From Rhizobium sp. R711 (lineage in GTDB: Bacteria; Pseudomonadota; Alphaproteobacteria; Rhizobiales; Rhizobiaceae): a stretch of DNA of 64,000 nucleotides. The position numbers and the translations under genes are program-made. Under the pieces are notes generated by a model. The model was not told the origin of the DNA, did not search any database, and worked only from the letters and a program-made list of their open reading frames with translations. The stretch covers positions 1,054,001 to 1,118,000 of the forward strand of contig NZ_LOKZ01000001.1 in the NCBI RefSeq assembly GCF_002211365.1, written 5' to 3'. Of the stretch, positions 8,889 through 17,175 are shown piece after piece (the first letter of the stretch is position 1; each line of letters opens with the position of its first letter).

Positions 8889-9509
8889 ATGACGCTGAAA
8901 TACAAGCTCATTCTGGCTTCCGGCTCGCCCCGCCGCGTCGATCTGCTCAATCAGGCAGGGATAGAGCCGTCGCGTCTCATGCCTATGGATATCGACGAGA
9001 CACCGAAGAAGTCCGAGCACCCGCGCTCGCTCGCCCGGCGCCTGTCGACGGAAAAGGCCGAGGCAGCACTTGCCGCCATCAAGGGCGACATGATGTGGAA
9101 GGGCAGCTACATTCTGTCTGCCGACACCGTGGTCGCCGTGGGGCGCCGGATTCTGGGCAAAGCCGAGTTCGCGGACGAGGCGTCGGCCTCGCTGCATCTG
9201 CTTTCCGGCCGTAGCCACTGGGTCTATACCGGCGTCTGCCTGGTGACGCCCGACCGCAAGATCCGCCAGAAGATCGTCGAGACCAAGGTTCGCTTCAAGC
9301 GCCTCTCCGGTTTCGAGATCGAGAACTACCTTGCGTCAGGGCAGTGGCGCGGCAAGGCCGGCGCCTACGGCATCCAGGGTCTGGCCGGCAGTTTTGTGCA
9401 GAAGATGGTTGGTTCCTACACCAATGTCGTCGGTCTGCCACTTTATGAAACCATCCTTCTGCTGGCCGGCGAAGGCTTCGACGTGCATAGCCGGTGGCCC
9501 GAGGGCTGA
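8889..9509 (+). CDS. maf: Maf-like nucleoside triphosphate pyrophosphatase
   Basis: Maf/Ham1-superfamily house-cleaning enzyme that hydrolyses non-canonical or modified nucleotides to monophosphates and is linked to septum formation. The 206-residue protein has the signature [11 protein letters not shown] at residue 10, the catalytic-type [14 protein letters not shown] segment, and [13 protein letters not shown] near the C-terminus. It lies between infA and yacG, the usual arrangement in rhizobia. I cannot say whether it prefers dTTP/UTP (YhdE type) or m7GTP (YceF type). Confidence 0.92.
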   Translation: MTLKYKLILASGSPRRVDLLNQAGIEPSRLMPMDIDETPKKSEHPRSLARRLSTEKAEAALAAIKGDMMWKGSYILSADTVVAVGRRILGKAEFADEASASLHLLSGRSHWVYTGVCLVTPDRKIRQKIVETKVRFKRLSGFEIENYLASGQWRGKAGAYGIQGLAGSFVQKMVGSYTNVVGLPLYETILLLAGEGFDVHSRWPEG

Positions 9510-9527
9510 TCCTCGAAGGGACCGCTG

Positions 9528-9737
9528 ATGTCGGACGAAAAGAAAACAGCCGCCAAGGTCGAACCGCTGCGCAAGACGCGGCCATGCCCGGAATGCGGCA
9601 AGCCCTCCCAGCGCGAACACTACCCGTTCTGCTCGAACCGCTGCCGCGAGCTCGATCTTTCGCGCTGGCTATCCGGCTCCTACGCCATTCCCGTTGCCGA
9701 CGACGAAGCGAAGGCGGACCGCGAGGGCGAGAACTAA
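9528..9737 (+). CDS. yacG: DNA gyrase inhibitor YacG, zinc-binding
   Basis: 69-residue protein with the four zinc-binding Cys of YacG: CPECGKPSQ and FCSNRCRELDLSRWLSG. In E. coli YacG binds the GyrB C-terminal domain and blocks DNA binding by gyrase. The tail is short and acidic. It is 18 bases after maf, probably in the same transcript. Confidence 0.93.
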   Translation: MSDEKKTAAKVEPLRKTRPCPECGKPSQREHYPFCSNRCRELDLSRWLSGSYAIPVADDEAKADREGEN

Positions 9738-9822
9738 GTCGGTTTTTCCACGAGTGAAGCCATTAAATTCGTTGATGAATTTGGAAAATTCCACGGCTTC
9801 TCAAAAAACTGTCATTTGGCGC

Positions 9823-9850
9823 TTGCCATGTCCGGACAAGATGCTATAAC
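9823..9850 (+). promoter_or_regulatory. Promoter of tRNA-Phe
   Basis: TTGCCA (9823-9828), a 16-base spacer and TATAAC (9845-9850) form a good housekeeping-sigma promoter about 70 bases before tRNA-Phe, in a gene-free stretch after yacG. Confidence 0.5.
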
Positions 9851-9921
9851 CCCGCTCGCTTCCGGGGCGAACCAAGGCCCCTCGGTTCTTTCGCAGGAAA
9901 GAATGTCCACGAAGCGGGTTG

Positions 9922-9997
9922 GCCCAGATAGCTCAGTTGGTAGAGCAGCGGATTGAAAATCCGCGTGTCGCTGGTTCGATTCCGGCTCTGGGCACCA
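9922..9997 (+). tRNA. tRNA-Phe (anticodon GAA)
   Basis: 76-base cloverleaf with encoded CCA: acceptor GCCCAGA/TCTGGGC, D arm AGCTCAGTTGGTAGAGC, anticodon stem GCGGA/TCCGC with loop TTGAAAA (anticodon GAA), and T arm GGTTCGATTCC. All stems pair. Confidence 0.97.
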
Positions 9998-10059
9998 CTC
10001 CTAAGATTTCCTAACTCGACTATGATCTCAGATCGACAGGATATGCTGCCGATCGCCGC

Positions 10060-10293
10060 CTAAGCCATCTTGCGCAACATATCCAGCAGCGCCTTGGCAT
10101 CGTCATTGGCGCCGATCCGCCTGAGGCTGTCGTCGGCGAGCGCGATGATGGCCTCGAGCGCTTCCTGCTCGTTCCAGCCTGCCTCGACCGATGCCGCGAC
10201 GAGATCGCGGAAGGCGAACTGCAGCGCGTCCTGGCAGCGGATGTCCCGATCGGGGTCGTCGTTGGCGACGAAGGGTTTGTAGACGTCTCGCAT
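10060..10293 (-). CDS. Small helical hypothetical protein
   Basis: 77-residue acidic protein: MRDVYKPFVAND, then helices covering CQDALQFAFRDLVAASVEAGW and NEQEALEAIIALADDSLRRIG. I chose the ATG at 10293 because GGAGAAACGGAA lies immediately upstream; the frame continues to 10404 without a better start. I recognise no named family, though the all-helical layout with the W-x-E-x-E-A pattern looks conserved. It is convergent to tRNA-Phe and stands alone. Confidence 0.65.
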   Translation of the reverse strand: MRDVYKPFVANDDPDRDIRCQDALQFAFRDLVAASVEAGWNEQEALEAIIALADDSLRRIGANDDAKALLDMLRKMA

Positions 10294-10537
10294 TTCCGTT
10301 TCTCCGCGAACGAGCCGACGATACAGAGTAACTGAGATGAGTTTAAGGAATTGCTTATAAATTTGCTGTCGTCTGTTGCCTGTGCCGCTCGCCTCACCGG
10401 TCAAGAATGCCGATTCGCGGATCCACTTTGGCGATTGTAATGGGACAGTGTTGTGAAACTAACGGTCCACCGTGTCGGCCGTTCTCCTTTCTCCTGCGCC
10501 ATGATAATACTTGCGGTGCAAACGGAGGGGGAACTCT

Positions 10538-10942
10538 ATGCCGCGAATCTCGCAACTCTACTTCAAGACAGCCATTCTATTTCTGATCATCGGCATCGTT
10601 ATGGGCCTGAAAATGGCGATCTCCGGCGATCATAGCGTCATCGGCGCGCATGCGCACTGTAATCTCCTGGGTTGGGTGACCATGGCGATCTTTGGCGGTT
10701 ACCATGCGCTCAATCCCCAGAAAGCGGAGAAGCGCATCGCCATGATCCAGTACTACGTCTATACGGCCGGTATCGCGATGATGGTGCCGTCGCTCTATCT
10801 CATGCTTCAGGGCAACGCGGCCATGGAGCCGATCGTGGCGATTGCGTCGTTCATCACGCTGGCCGGCGTGTTACTCTTCGCGTTCATCGTCTTCTCCGGC
10901 GAGAAGGCGGTGGTTACACCGCCGGCGCCGTCATATCGCTGA
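10538..10942 (+). CDS. Small four-helix membrane protein, heme-copper-oxidase subunit I-like
   Basis: 134-residue protein with about four membrane helices. The segment HSVIGAHAHCNLLGWVTMAIFGGYHAL resembles the helix around the low-spin-heme His of CcoN/NorB-type oxidase subunit I, where HAHLNLLGW is typical; a Leu is replaced by Cys here. The length is far below subunit I (about 450-550 aa), so this is a stand-alone short homologue, sometimes labelled cytochrome-c oxidase in rhizobial genomes. The start at 10538 has GGAGGGGGA upstream. Heme binding is inferred from the His motif only. Confidence 0.65.
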   Translation: MPRISQLYFKTAILFLIIGIVMGLKMAISGDHSVIGAHAHCNLLGWVTMAIFGGYHALNPQKAEKRIAMIQYYVYTAGIAMMVPSLYLMLQGNAAMEPIVAIASFITLAGVLLFAFIVFSGEKAVVTPPAPSYR

Positions 10943-11045
10943 TGGCCTTTCATGCATTTCGGTCCGGCAGGCCTATTGCGCTTGCCGGGCAGGTTGACCG
11001 CGCCCGTCTTTGAGATTTCATGCCGTTCCGGGCGCGGCCGACAGT

Positions 11046-11252
11046 TCAATGGATGATTTGGATCCGGATCTGTTCCTTGGCCGCGTAGTCGTGGCAATCG
11101 CGGGCGACGTCGCCGACGAAGATCACGTCGCCATCGGAATCGAAGAGACCCCAGCAGGCTTCGTCGTCGACGTAGACTTTTCTGACATAGCCGAAGGGCT
11201 CGGCATCGATGATGACGCTCGGTGCAACAGGAACAGCCGCAAGTGCTCGCAT
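11046..11252 (-). CDS. Small hypothetical protein, possibly DUF1150-like
   Basis: 68-residue acidic protein: after a short N-terminus comes GYVRKVYVDDEACWGLFDSDGDVIFVGDVARDC, a strand-rich pattern, and a tail ending IRIQIIH. The layout recalls DUF1150 proteins of Rhizobiales (YVRPV, then a D-G-x-x-L/V strand and a basic tail), but identity is too weak to be sure. The ATG at 11252 has TTGGAGTT upstream. Monocistronic. Confidence 0.5.
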   Translation of the reverse strand: MRALAAVPVAPSVIIDAEPFGYVRKVYVDDEACWGLFDSDGDVIFVGDVARDCHDYAAKEQIRIQIIH

Positions 11253-11483
11253 GGATAACTCCAATGAGTCGTTTCTGTTTTAGGGCATACTTATATTGCG
11301 TCTTGAAGCTGGCGCGGGGCTATCCTCAGAAATCGGGATGGCAAACTGAGGTTGACGAGCGGTTAGATTAGGGCGAATCACCTGGGATGGTCTGCTGTCC
11401 TTCCGCCACTAACGAGAAGCGCGTTGCCCAGGTGGTTCAAAATGCCTATCTAGCACAGGCTATCATCACCAAAGGATTTTCGT

Positions 11484-11909
11484 ATGGCCGACCTCAAGGC
11501 CCGTCCCCGTCCCGTTGGCGCTGCCGCCGTTCTTGGCCGCACGGGTTTTCCGCATATCACCTCAGCCACCAGAGGCGAGCTCGATATCGTCACCGGCGCC
11601 TCGCAACCGGGCTTCAATCCGCTGGACCTTCTATATGCGTCGTTGTCGGCTTGTCTGGTCCTGAGCGCCCGTATTGCCGCGAGCCAGATGGGCATTCTCG
11701 ACCGCGTCACCGAGATTACCGCCGACGTCACAGGTGAAAAGGCGAGCGATGGCCCGTCGCGCGTCCAGGCATTCAACATCGTCTTCTCGATCAAAGGCGA
11801 CCTCGACGAAGAGACGCGCCTGAAGATCGCGCATGCGGCGGAAGAGATCTGCACGGTCAGCAACACCATCCGCGGGACGCCTGAATTCTCGACCGTCATC
11901 TCGGGCTGA
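11484..11909 (+). CDS. OsmC family protein
   Basis: 141-residue OsmC/Ohr-fold protein. These proteins are typically thiol peroxidases for organic hydroperoxides, with two redox Cys; both positions are seen, in SLSACLVLSAR and in AEEICTVSNTI. The region FNPLDLLYASLSAC is the classic OsmC helix. AAAGGA precedes the ATG by 7 bases. The subgroup (YhfA-like OsmC rather than Ohr) cannot be resolved by eye. No linked regulator is seen, so OhrR control is not indicated. Confidence 0.85.
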   Translation: MADLKARPRPVGAAAVLGRTGFPHITSATRGELDIVTGASQPGFNPLDLLYASLSACLVLSARIAASQMGILDRVTEITADVTGEKASDGPSRVQAFNIVFSIKGDLDEETRLKIAHAAEEICTVSNTIRGTPEFSTVISG

Positions 11910-12059
11910 TTTGTACAGTGCGGTAAATTCGCATCGACAGATATTTAAGATTGCGCGTTTGCCTGCCCTTGCCGTTCCTCGGCTATTCGCTCGCCACAGC
12001 TTCTGATAGGTCCGTTGCTCGCCGCCAGTCTTAAGGCGGTCAGAAAGCATTCGAGAGAC

Positions 12060-12956
12060 ATGTCGCAAGCCGCTTCGACTATCGCTGAAACCCCCGCATC
12101 CAACCGATTTCCCCTTGCTGCCCTGATCCTCGGCGGCGCGGCGATCGGCGGCTCGCCGATCTTCGTGCGGCTGTCCGAAGTCGGGCCGATGGCAACCGCC
12201 TTCTGGCGAGTGGCCCTAGCCCTGATCCCGATCTTCATCTTCTCGCTTGCGAAGGGCAGGGATGCCGGGCCGAAGCCTGAAAAGCTCTCGGATTATGCCC
12301 TGCTGATCCTGCCTGGCGTCGTGCTTGCCATGGATCTTGCCGCCTGGCATGTCTCGATCACCATGACGTCGGTGGCGAACGCAACGCTGCTCGCCAATCT
12401 TGCCCCCGTCTTTGTCACGGTGATCGGGCTACTGTTTTTCGGCGCGGCGGTCACGCCTGTGTTCGTTCTCGGTCTGGCATTGGCTCTCGCCGGTGTCGTC
12501 ATCCTGAAGGGAGGCCCGGCGGCACTGGGCAATGGCGATCTCGGCGGCGATGGCGTCGCGGTGATCGCAGCCGTGTTCTATGCGGGCTACATCCTGGCGA
12601 TCGGCAAGCTGCGCAGCCGCTTCGATACGGTTCGCATCATGCTCTGGAGCACTGCGTCCGCCGCTGTCTGTATCTTTCCGCTAGGCTTCTTCTATGAAGG
12701 CCACATGCTGCCGCCAACGGCCTACGGTTGGGCAATCGTCTTCGGCCTCGCCTTCGTCAGCCATGCGGGCGGGCAGGTGGCCATTGCTTACGCACTTGCC
12801 TATCTGCCGGCCACCTTCTCCTCGCTGACGCTGCTGCTGCAGCCCGTCGTGGCGGCAATCCTCGCCTGGGTGCTGCTCAGCGAGCCGATCGGCCCAATGC
12901 AGGCGATCGGCGGCGTCGTGGTGCTCGCCGGGATTCTGGTTGCCCGGCGAGGCTGA
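12060..12956 (+). CDS. DMT/EamA family transporter
   Basis: 298-residue inner-membrane exporter of the drug/metabolite transporter superfamily with ten predicted helices in two EamA repeats: helices 1-5 from LAALILGGAAIGGSPIFVRL, and the second repeat from GVAVIAAVFYAGYILAIGK to VVVLAGILVARRG. The end of each repeat has the typical pattern (LPATFSSLTLLLQPVVAAILAWVLLSE, written here only to name the segment start LPATFSS). The substrate is unknown. I prefer the ATG at 12060 to a TTG at 12015. It is convergent with the polysaccharide trio. Confidence 0.87.
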   Translation: MSQAASTIAETPASNRFPLAALILGGAAIGGSPIFVRLSEVGPMATAFWRVALALIPIFIFSLAKGRDAGPKPEKLSDYALLILPGVVLAMDLAAWHVSITMTSVANATLLANLAPVFVTVIGLLFFGAAVTPVFVLGLALALAGVVILKGGPAALGNGDLGGDGVAVIAAVFYAGYILAIGKLRSRFDTVRIMLWSTASAAVCIFPLGFFYEGHMLPPTAYGWAIVFGLAFVSHAGGQVAIAYALAYLPATFSSLTLLLQPVVAAILAWVLLSEPIGPMQAIGGVVVLAGILVARRG

Positions 12957-12967
12957 TCGAGAGCCTT

Positions 12968-13987
12968 TCAGGCCGCGGTCGCCGGCGCGACGCGGCGCGC
13001 ATCGAGGATGGCAAGCGCCTCGTCGACCGTCGAGGCAAGCTCCGCCTTGTCGCTGTTGCAGGTGCCCCACGCTTGGATGAAGCTGCTCGTCTTGCCGTAG
13101 CTGTTGTCGAGGACGCAGTGATCGGCGCCGAGAAGCACGCACATGATGTGCCCGTGCATCCGGTCGGTAATGACCTGGCGCGCCGAGCCCAGCAGCGCCA
13201 CGCCGCGGTCGAAACGCTGCTGCGCCCGTTCGCGATAGGCAAGCTCCGTCATCCGCGCGCGGCCGCCGATGCGGCCGGTCAGCAGGCCTTTCAAGATTGC
13301 GGCATGTTTCGTCTGGCGCTGGAAATCGGCGGGCTCGTCGGGCCAGTCTGACTTCACGGTACCCGGACGCGAGGTTGCCGCCGTCAGATCCTGCGCGGCG
13401 CCGACTTCCTGGTCCTCGCGCAGATTGAGCAGCAGCTCATGCTGGGGCGTCGGACGGGTGACCGGACCGATGCAGAAGGCCATGTCGGGGCAAAGGCGTG
13501 TTTCGCACTGGAACCAGCGCTGGGCAAATTCCAGGCTTCGCTGGTCGCGAACGAGAAGCGTGAACTGACCGTGACGCTCGATGGCGCGTGCGGTGCTGTC
13601 GACGTTGGCCTGCTCCTTGAAATGGATCGTCTGCGGCATCTGGATGATCGGGCGGCCCTTGTGTTTGTCGAGCATGCCTTCACGGAACTGGCGGTAGCCC
13701 GCCCAGATATCGCCGAAATTGCCGCCGCCATGCAGGAAGATGCGGCCGCTGCCGATCGCGCTGAGCATCCGGTCTTCATCGTAGGTCGGGATTTCGGTTA
13801 CGTAGGACGGGCGCGTGCGCTTGCGGTCGAAATAGGCCAGCTCGCCGAGCCAGATGGCGCTGTCACCGATATTGTAATGGTTCGGAAAGTCGAGAAGCGC
13901 AAAACGCTCGGACGGATCAAAGAGATCGGAAAGGCAATTGGCGATCACGCCCTGAAGGCGGTTGATGATCGTAATATTGGATTCCAT
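12968..13987 (-). CDS. Polysaccharide pyruvyl transferase family protein
   Basis: 339-residue protein of the polysaccharide pyruvyl transferase family (ExoV/CsaB/WcaK relatives), which adds ketal-linked pyruvate from PEP to sugars of exopolysaccharide or cell-wall polymers. Family marks are FPNHYNIGDSAIWLGE, IFLHGGGNFGDIW near residue 95, and near the C-terminus the conserved DRMHGHIMCVLLG with its catalytic-type His/Arg. The start at 13987 has AAGGAGC upstream. It is the last gene of a minus-strand trio with a flippase and a GT2 transferase, pointing to synthesis of one surface glycan. Confidence 0.85.
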   Translation of the reverse strand: MESNITIINRLQGVIANCLSDLFDPSERFALLDFPNHYNIGDSAIWLGELAYFDRKRTRPSYVTEIPTYDEDRMLSAIGSGRIFLHGGGNFGDIWAGYRQFREGMLDKHKGRPIIQMPQTIHFKEQANVDSTARAIERHGQFTLLVRDQRSLEFAQRWFQCETRLCPDMAFCIGPVTRPTPQHELLLNLREDQEVGAAQDLTAATSRPGTVKSDWPDEPADFQRQTKHAAILKGLLTGRIGGRARMTELAYRERAQQRFDRGVALLGSARQVITDRMHGHIMCVLLGADHCVLDNSYGKTSSFIQAWGTCNSDKAELASTVDEALAILDARRVAPATAA

Positions 13988-14028
13988 GAAATGCTCCTTG
14001 TTTACGGACAAGTAGTCCATGCAAGCGG

Positions 14029-15519
14029 CTAAGCTTCGGCCTGTTTGCGGAATGGGTTGAGGGACATGGCGAGCGCGATATAGGGGCGGATCACCGAGCG
14101 GCCGAAGATCGGCAGGAAGGCTAGGTAAATCACGCCGCCAAGGCCAATGCTGAGGCCGAGCGCCAGCCAGCGGTTGTGAACGTGCGCCAGGACGACAGGA
14201 TGCGCAAACCAGACGCAGACGGCCATCAGCGCCGCGCCGCAGAAGGGCAGGGCAACGGCCTTCAGCGTGCTCTTCGCGTCGATGTGCGCATATCGGGCGA
14301 GGACATATTGCTGATAAGGCATCGTCAGCCAGGCGCGTAGCGTGTAGCCCGCAGCAACAGCGACAACGCCGTAGGGGACGAGCAGCCAGGTAAGGATCAG
14401 TGTCGTCGCAAGCTGCAAGGCGGCGACGGACAGGATCGACTCCGCCCGGTTGACCGCGGAAAGCGCCGACGAAGCGAAGAAGTTCATGACGAACGGAACC
14501 GCCATCAGCACGAGCACGGTGGCGATGTCGCCGGCATTGCCCCACTTGTCACCGAAGAGCAGCGCGATCATGTCGTTCGACATAGCGCCGAAGCCGAGCA
14601 GCAGCGGCATGGTTCCGAGCGCGGCAGCGCCGACGATCTTGTTGTAGGCGTTGCGGAAGGCCGTGTGGTCGTTCTGCAGCCGCGACAGCGTGACGAGCGA
14701 CACGCTGCCAATCGGCGCGAGCACTGCCTGCCCGATCAGTTCGATCAGCCGCCAGGCAATGCGATAACGGCCGACTTCGACTGGGCCGAACCAGCGCGAA
14801 ATGAAGATGTCCTGCACGCGGGCAAGCAGCATCCACATCAGCTGCGTCACAACGAGGCTGATGCTGAAGAGAAAGACGGACCGGAACATCGTGACGTTGA
14901 AGCGAAACTTCGGCATCCAGGGATAGTAGAACCAGCCGAGGAGCACGGTCACGGCGGCGTTGACCGCGGTCTGCGCCACGAGCGCCCAGACGCCCCAGCC
15001 GAGAAAGGCGCAGACGACGGCGGTGATGCCTGACAGCAGGCTTGCGGCGATTGCCTGTCCGGCGAGGCTCTTGTGGCCGAATTCGCGTGCGAGGCGCGCA
15101 TTATGGATAACCGCCAGCGAGGAAATCGGAAGCAGCGGCGCCAGCCAGCGAAGGATGCCTGATACCGACGGATCGCGCACCAGATTGCCGTAGTAGGGTG
15201 CAAAGAAGAACACAAGCGAAGCAACGATGGCGCTGAAGGCGATCGTCGCCCAGAAGGCCGTGTCGGCAAGCTCCTCGTCGAGATCGAGCTGACGCGTGAC
15301 AGCGTCGCCGAGGCCCGCATAGGCAAGCACGCGACCAATTTCCACGAACAGGCTTGCAAGCGCAAAGGTGCCGAAATCGCCGGGGCCGAGAATGCGGGCG
15401 AGGATGACGAAGATCACAAAGGTTGCGATCGTGCTCCAGGCGACGCGGACCACCGACCACAGGACGGAAAGCGCGGTTTTCTTTTTGAGGTCGGCGTGGG
15501 CAATTGCCGTATCGGCCAT
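14029..15519 (-). CDS. Polysaccharide/oligosaccharide flippase (Wzx-like)
   Basis: 496-residue inner-membrane protein of the MOP superfamily, with about 12-14 helices. The N-terminal block (SVLWSVVRVAWSTIATFVIF, then LARILGPGDFGTFALA) is typical of lipopolysaccharide and exopolysaccharide lipid-linked repeat-unit flippases (WzxC/ExoT-like). It lies between the pyruvyl transferase (41 bases downstream) and GT2 (68 bases upstream) on the same strand, so it probably carries their glycan across the inner membrane. Confidence 0.87.
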   Translation of the reverse strand: MADTAIAHADLKKKTALSVLWSVVRVAWSTIATFVIFVILARILGPGDFGTFALASLFVEIGRVLAYAGLGDAVTRQLDLDEELADTAFWATIAFSAIVASLVFFFAPYYGNLVRDPSVSGILRWLAPLLPISSLAVIHNARLAREFGHKSLAGQAIAASLLSGITAVVCAFLGWGVWALVAQTAVNAAVTVLLGWFYYPWMPKFRFNVTMFRSVFLFSISLVVTQLMWMLLARVQDIFISRWFGPVEVGRYRIAWRLIELIGQAVLAPIGSVSLVTLSRLQNDHTAFRNAYNKIVGAAALGTMPLLLGFGAMSNDMIALLFGDKWGNAGDIATVLVLMAVPFVMNFFASSALSAVNRAESILSVAALQLATTLILTWLLVPYGVVAVAAGYTLRAWLTMPYQQYVLARYAHIDAKSTLKAVALPFCGAALMAVCVWFAHPVVLAHVHNRWLALGLSIGLGGVIYLAFLPIFGRSVIRPYIALAMSLNPFRKQAEA

Positions 15520-15587
15520 GCATTATCCAATCGAATTTGGCTCGCGAAGAGTCGCGTGTTGATTCTGTTGGCGGCGAGGCGAGCGCC

Positions 15588-16505
15588 TCAGGCGGGCTGC
15601 TTTGCCTTCGGAGCCCGCCAGTAGGCGAGCATGCCGGTCAGGTTGTCACGAAGCTGGCTGCGGTAGGTCAGGCCAAGCTCTTCGTTGAGTTTTCTGCGCC
15701 CCATCGTTTCCATAAGCGCCTGGCGGATTTCCCAGCGCAGCATACCGCGCATGTTCGACCGGCGATCGAAGAGGTATTTGGCGTATAGTGCTCCGTTGCC
15801 GAAGGCGTAGCCGGTCTGGAGGCGCTTGATATCCGCAAGCTCGCGCCGCCCATGAAAGTGTTTGACGGCAAAATCGGGCAGATATTCGACACGCACGCCG
15901 GCATTGAAGGCGCGGTGAACGTAATCGGTGTCCTCGCCGGAACGGAACGGTGATCCGGCGCCGAAACGCGTGTCGAAGAGACCGATCTTCTCAACCAGCG
16001 TGTAGGGAAACGCCATGTTGGCACCATGAATGAAGCCACCGGCATGCAGGTCGCTGGTCAGCACCGCAGGTTCCATCTCAGGCTTGATCGTCACCGGCAG
16101 GTCGCGCGCGTCGCCGAGCTCGATCCGGCCGCCGCGCATGACCATCTCCGTATCGGAGCTGAACAGGGCCGCGAGCGTGCTGAAATAGTCGGGAAAGATT
16201 TCGCAATCGTCGTCGGTGAAGGCGAGGATGCGGCCTCTCGCGGCGCTCAAGCCCGTATTGCGGGCGACGGCGAGACCGGGCTTCGCTTCATAGATCAAGT
16301 TGGTTTTGATCGGAGCGGTCGACGCCCACTGCCGCACGACATCCGACGTTTCGTCTGTGGATCCATTGTCCACGAAGACGAGTTCAAGTCTCAGATAGTC
16401 TGCCTGCCGGGCGGCAACAGAAATAGCATCCAGGCAGTTTGTCAGTCCATGGGCCCGATTTCTCGACGAGATGATCAGGCTGATGTCCACGGGTCGAGGA
16501 GGCAT
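15588..16505 (-). CDS. Glycosyltransferase family 2
   Basis: 305-residue GT-A-fold transferase. The start, ISLIISSRNRAHGLTNCLDAI, LVFVDNGSTDET and a later LAFTDDDCEIFPDY give the nucleotide-sugar site and the metal-binding DDD motif; a C-terminal GEDTDYVHRAF holds the likely catalytic ED. AAGGGGAAATTGA precedes the ATG. It is the first gene of the minus-strand polysaccharide trio. It likely adds a sugar to the lipid-linked unit exported by the flippase; specificity is unknown. Confidence 0.87.
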   Translation of the reverse strand: MPPRPVDISLIISSRNRAHGLTNCLDAISVAARQADYLRLELVFVDNGSTDETSDVVRQWASTAPIKTNLIYEAKPGLAVARNTGLSAARGRILAFTDDDCEIFPDYFSTLAALFSSDTEMVMRGGRIELGDARDLPVTIKPEMEPAVLTSDLHAGGFIHGANMAFPYTLVEKIGLFDTRFGAGSPFRSGEDTDYVHRAFNAGVRVEYLPDFAVKHFHGRRELADIKRLQTGYAFGNGALYAKYLFDRRSNMRGMLRWEIRQALMETMGRRKLNEELGLTYRSQLRDNLTGMLAYWRAPKAKQPA

Positions 16506-17175
16506 TCAATTTCCCCTTCTGCGATCGATGTCGAAGCGAGGATAGGGCTGAGACCCTGCTTCGGCAAGGAGCATTTTGCGCTGCAGCAAAATAGAACAGA
16601 TGGAGCAGTTCGCAGACGAATGTGGTAATTTCTTGCCGCTTGTAGAGAATAATACAATCTAAATATAGATGTAAAAAATAGATCTTAAACACCGTGGATA
16701 AATCAAGTTGCAATAATTCTTAAAAATTCATAATTGTACGAAATTAAATATTGATAAGATGAGAATAGCGTTATGCAACATGCAAAAAGCAAAATTTATT
16801 TTATAAGGCGCCAAATATTGCCTGAGAGATGCTTATGCGTTGTATGTCTCGTAGTAGATGATGCGAGCGGCTTTAGAACCCTGGAGAAACGAACGCAAAC
16901 TTCTTCATGAATAACAAATAACCAACACGCGCCGGCGCGCCGCGACCACTGTTCATACGCAGCGCAAAGCAGAAAGTGCAACCGACAGGGACGGAAGTTA
17001 TTTCTTTGCTATCGTCTGGCGCGAATTGACGGCGGCTTGCTCGCTTTTTCTTTCAATCGTTGCTTCCGAACAATGCAAGAGGACGGAATTGCCGGCGTTT
17101 CCGCGCGGACGCCATACCTGAGATAGGACTCGCCGCGCCTGAGACGCCGTACCGGCGCAGCCAGAACCCGTCCAG
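16506..17175. other. AT-rich intergenic region without genes
   Basis: About 670 bases between the GT2 start and the dioxygenase-hydrolase stop. From roughly 16620 to 16870 the sequence is clearly AT-rich compared with the rest of the window (runs such as AAATATTGATAAGATG), which suggests acquired DNA or a regulatory region for the polysaccharide trio. Short ORFs exist but lack ribosome binding sites and codon bias. I see no transposase, inverted repeats or tRNA remnant. Confidence 0.55.

Noticed and set aside
16620..16870. AT-rich section as a mobile-element remnant
   Set aside because: No transposase fragment, terminal inverted repeats or target duplication could be seen, so only the composition change is reported.
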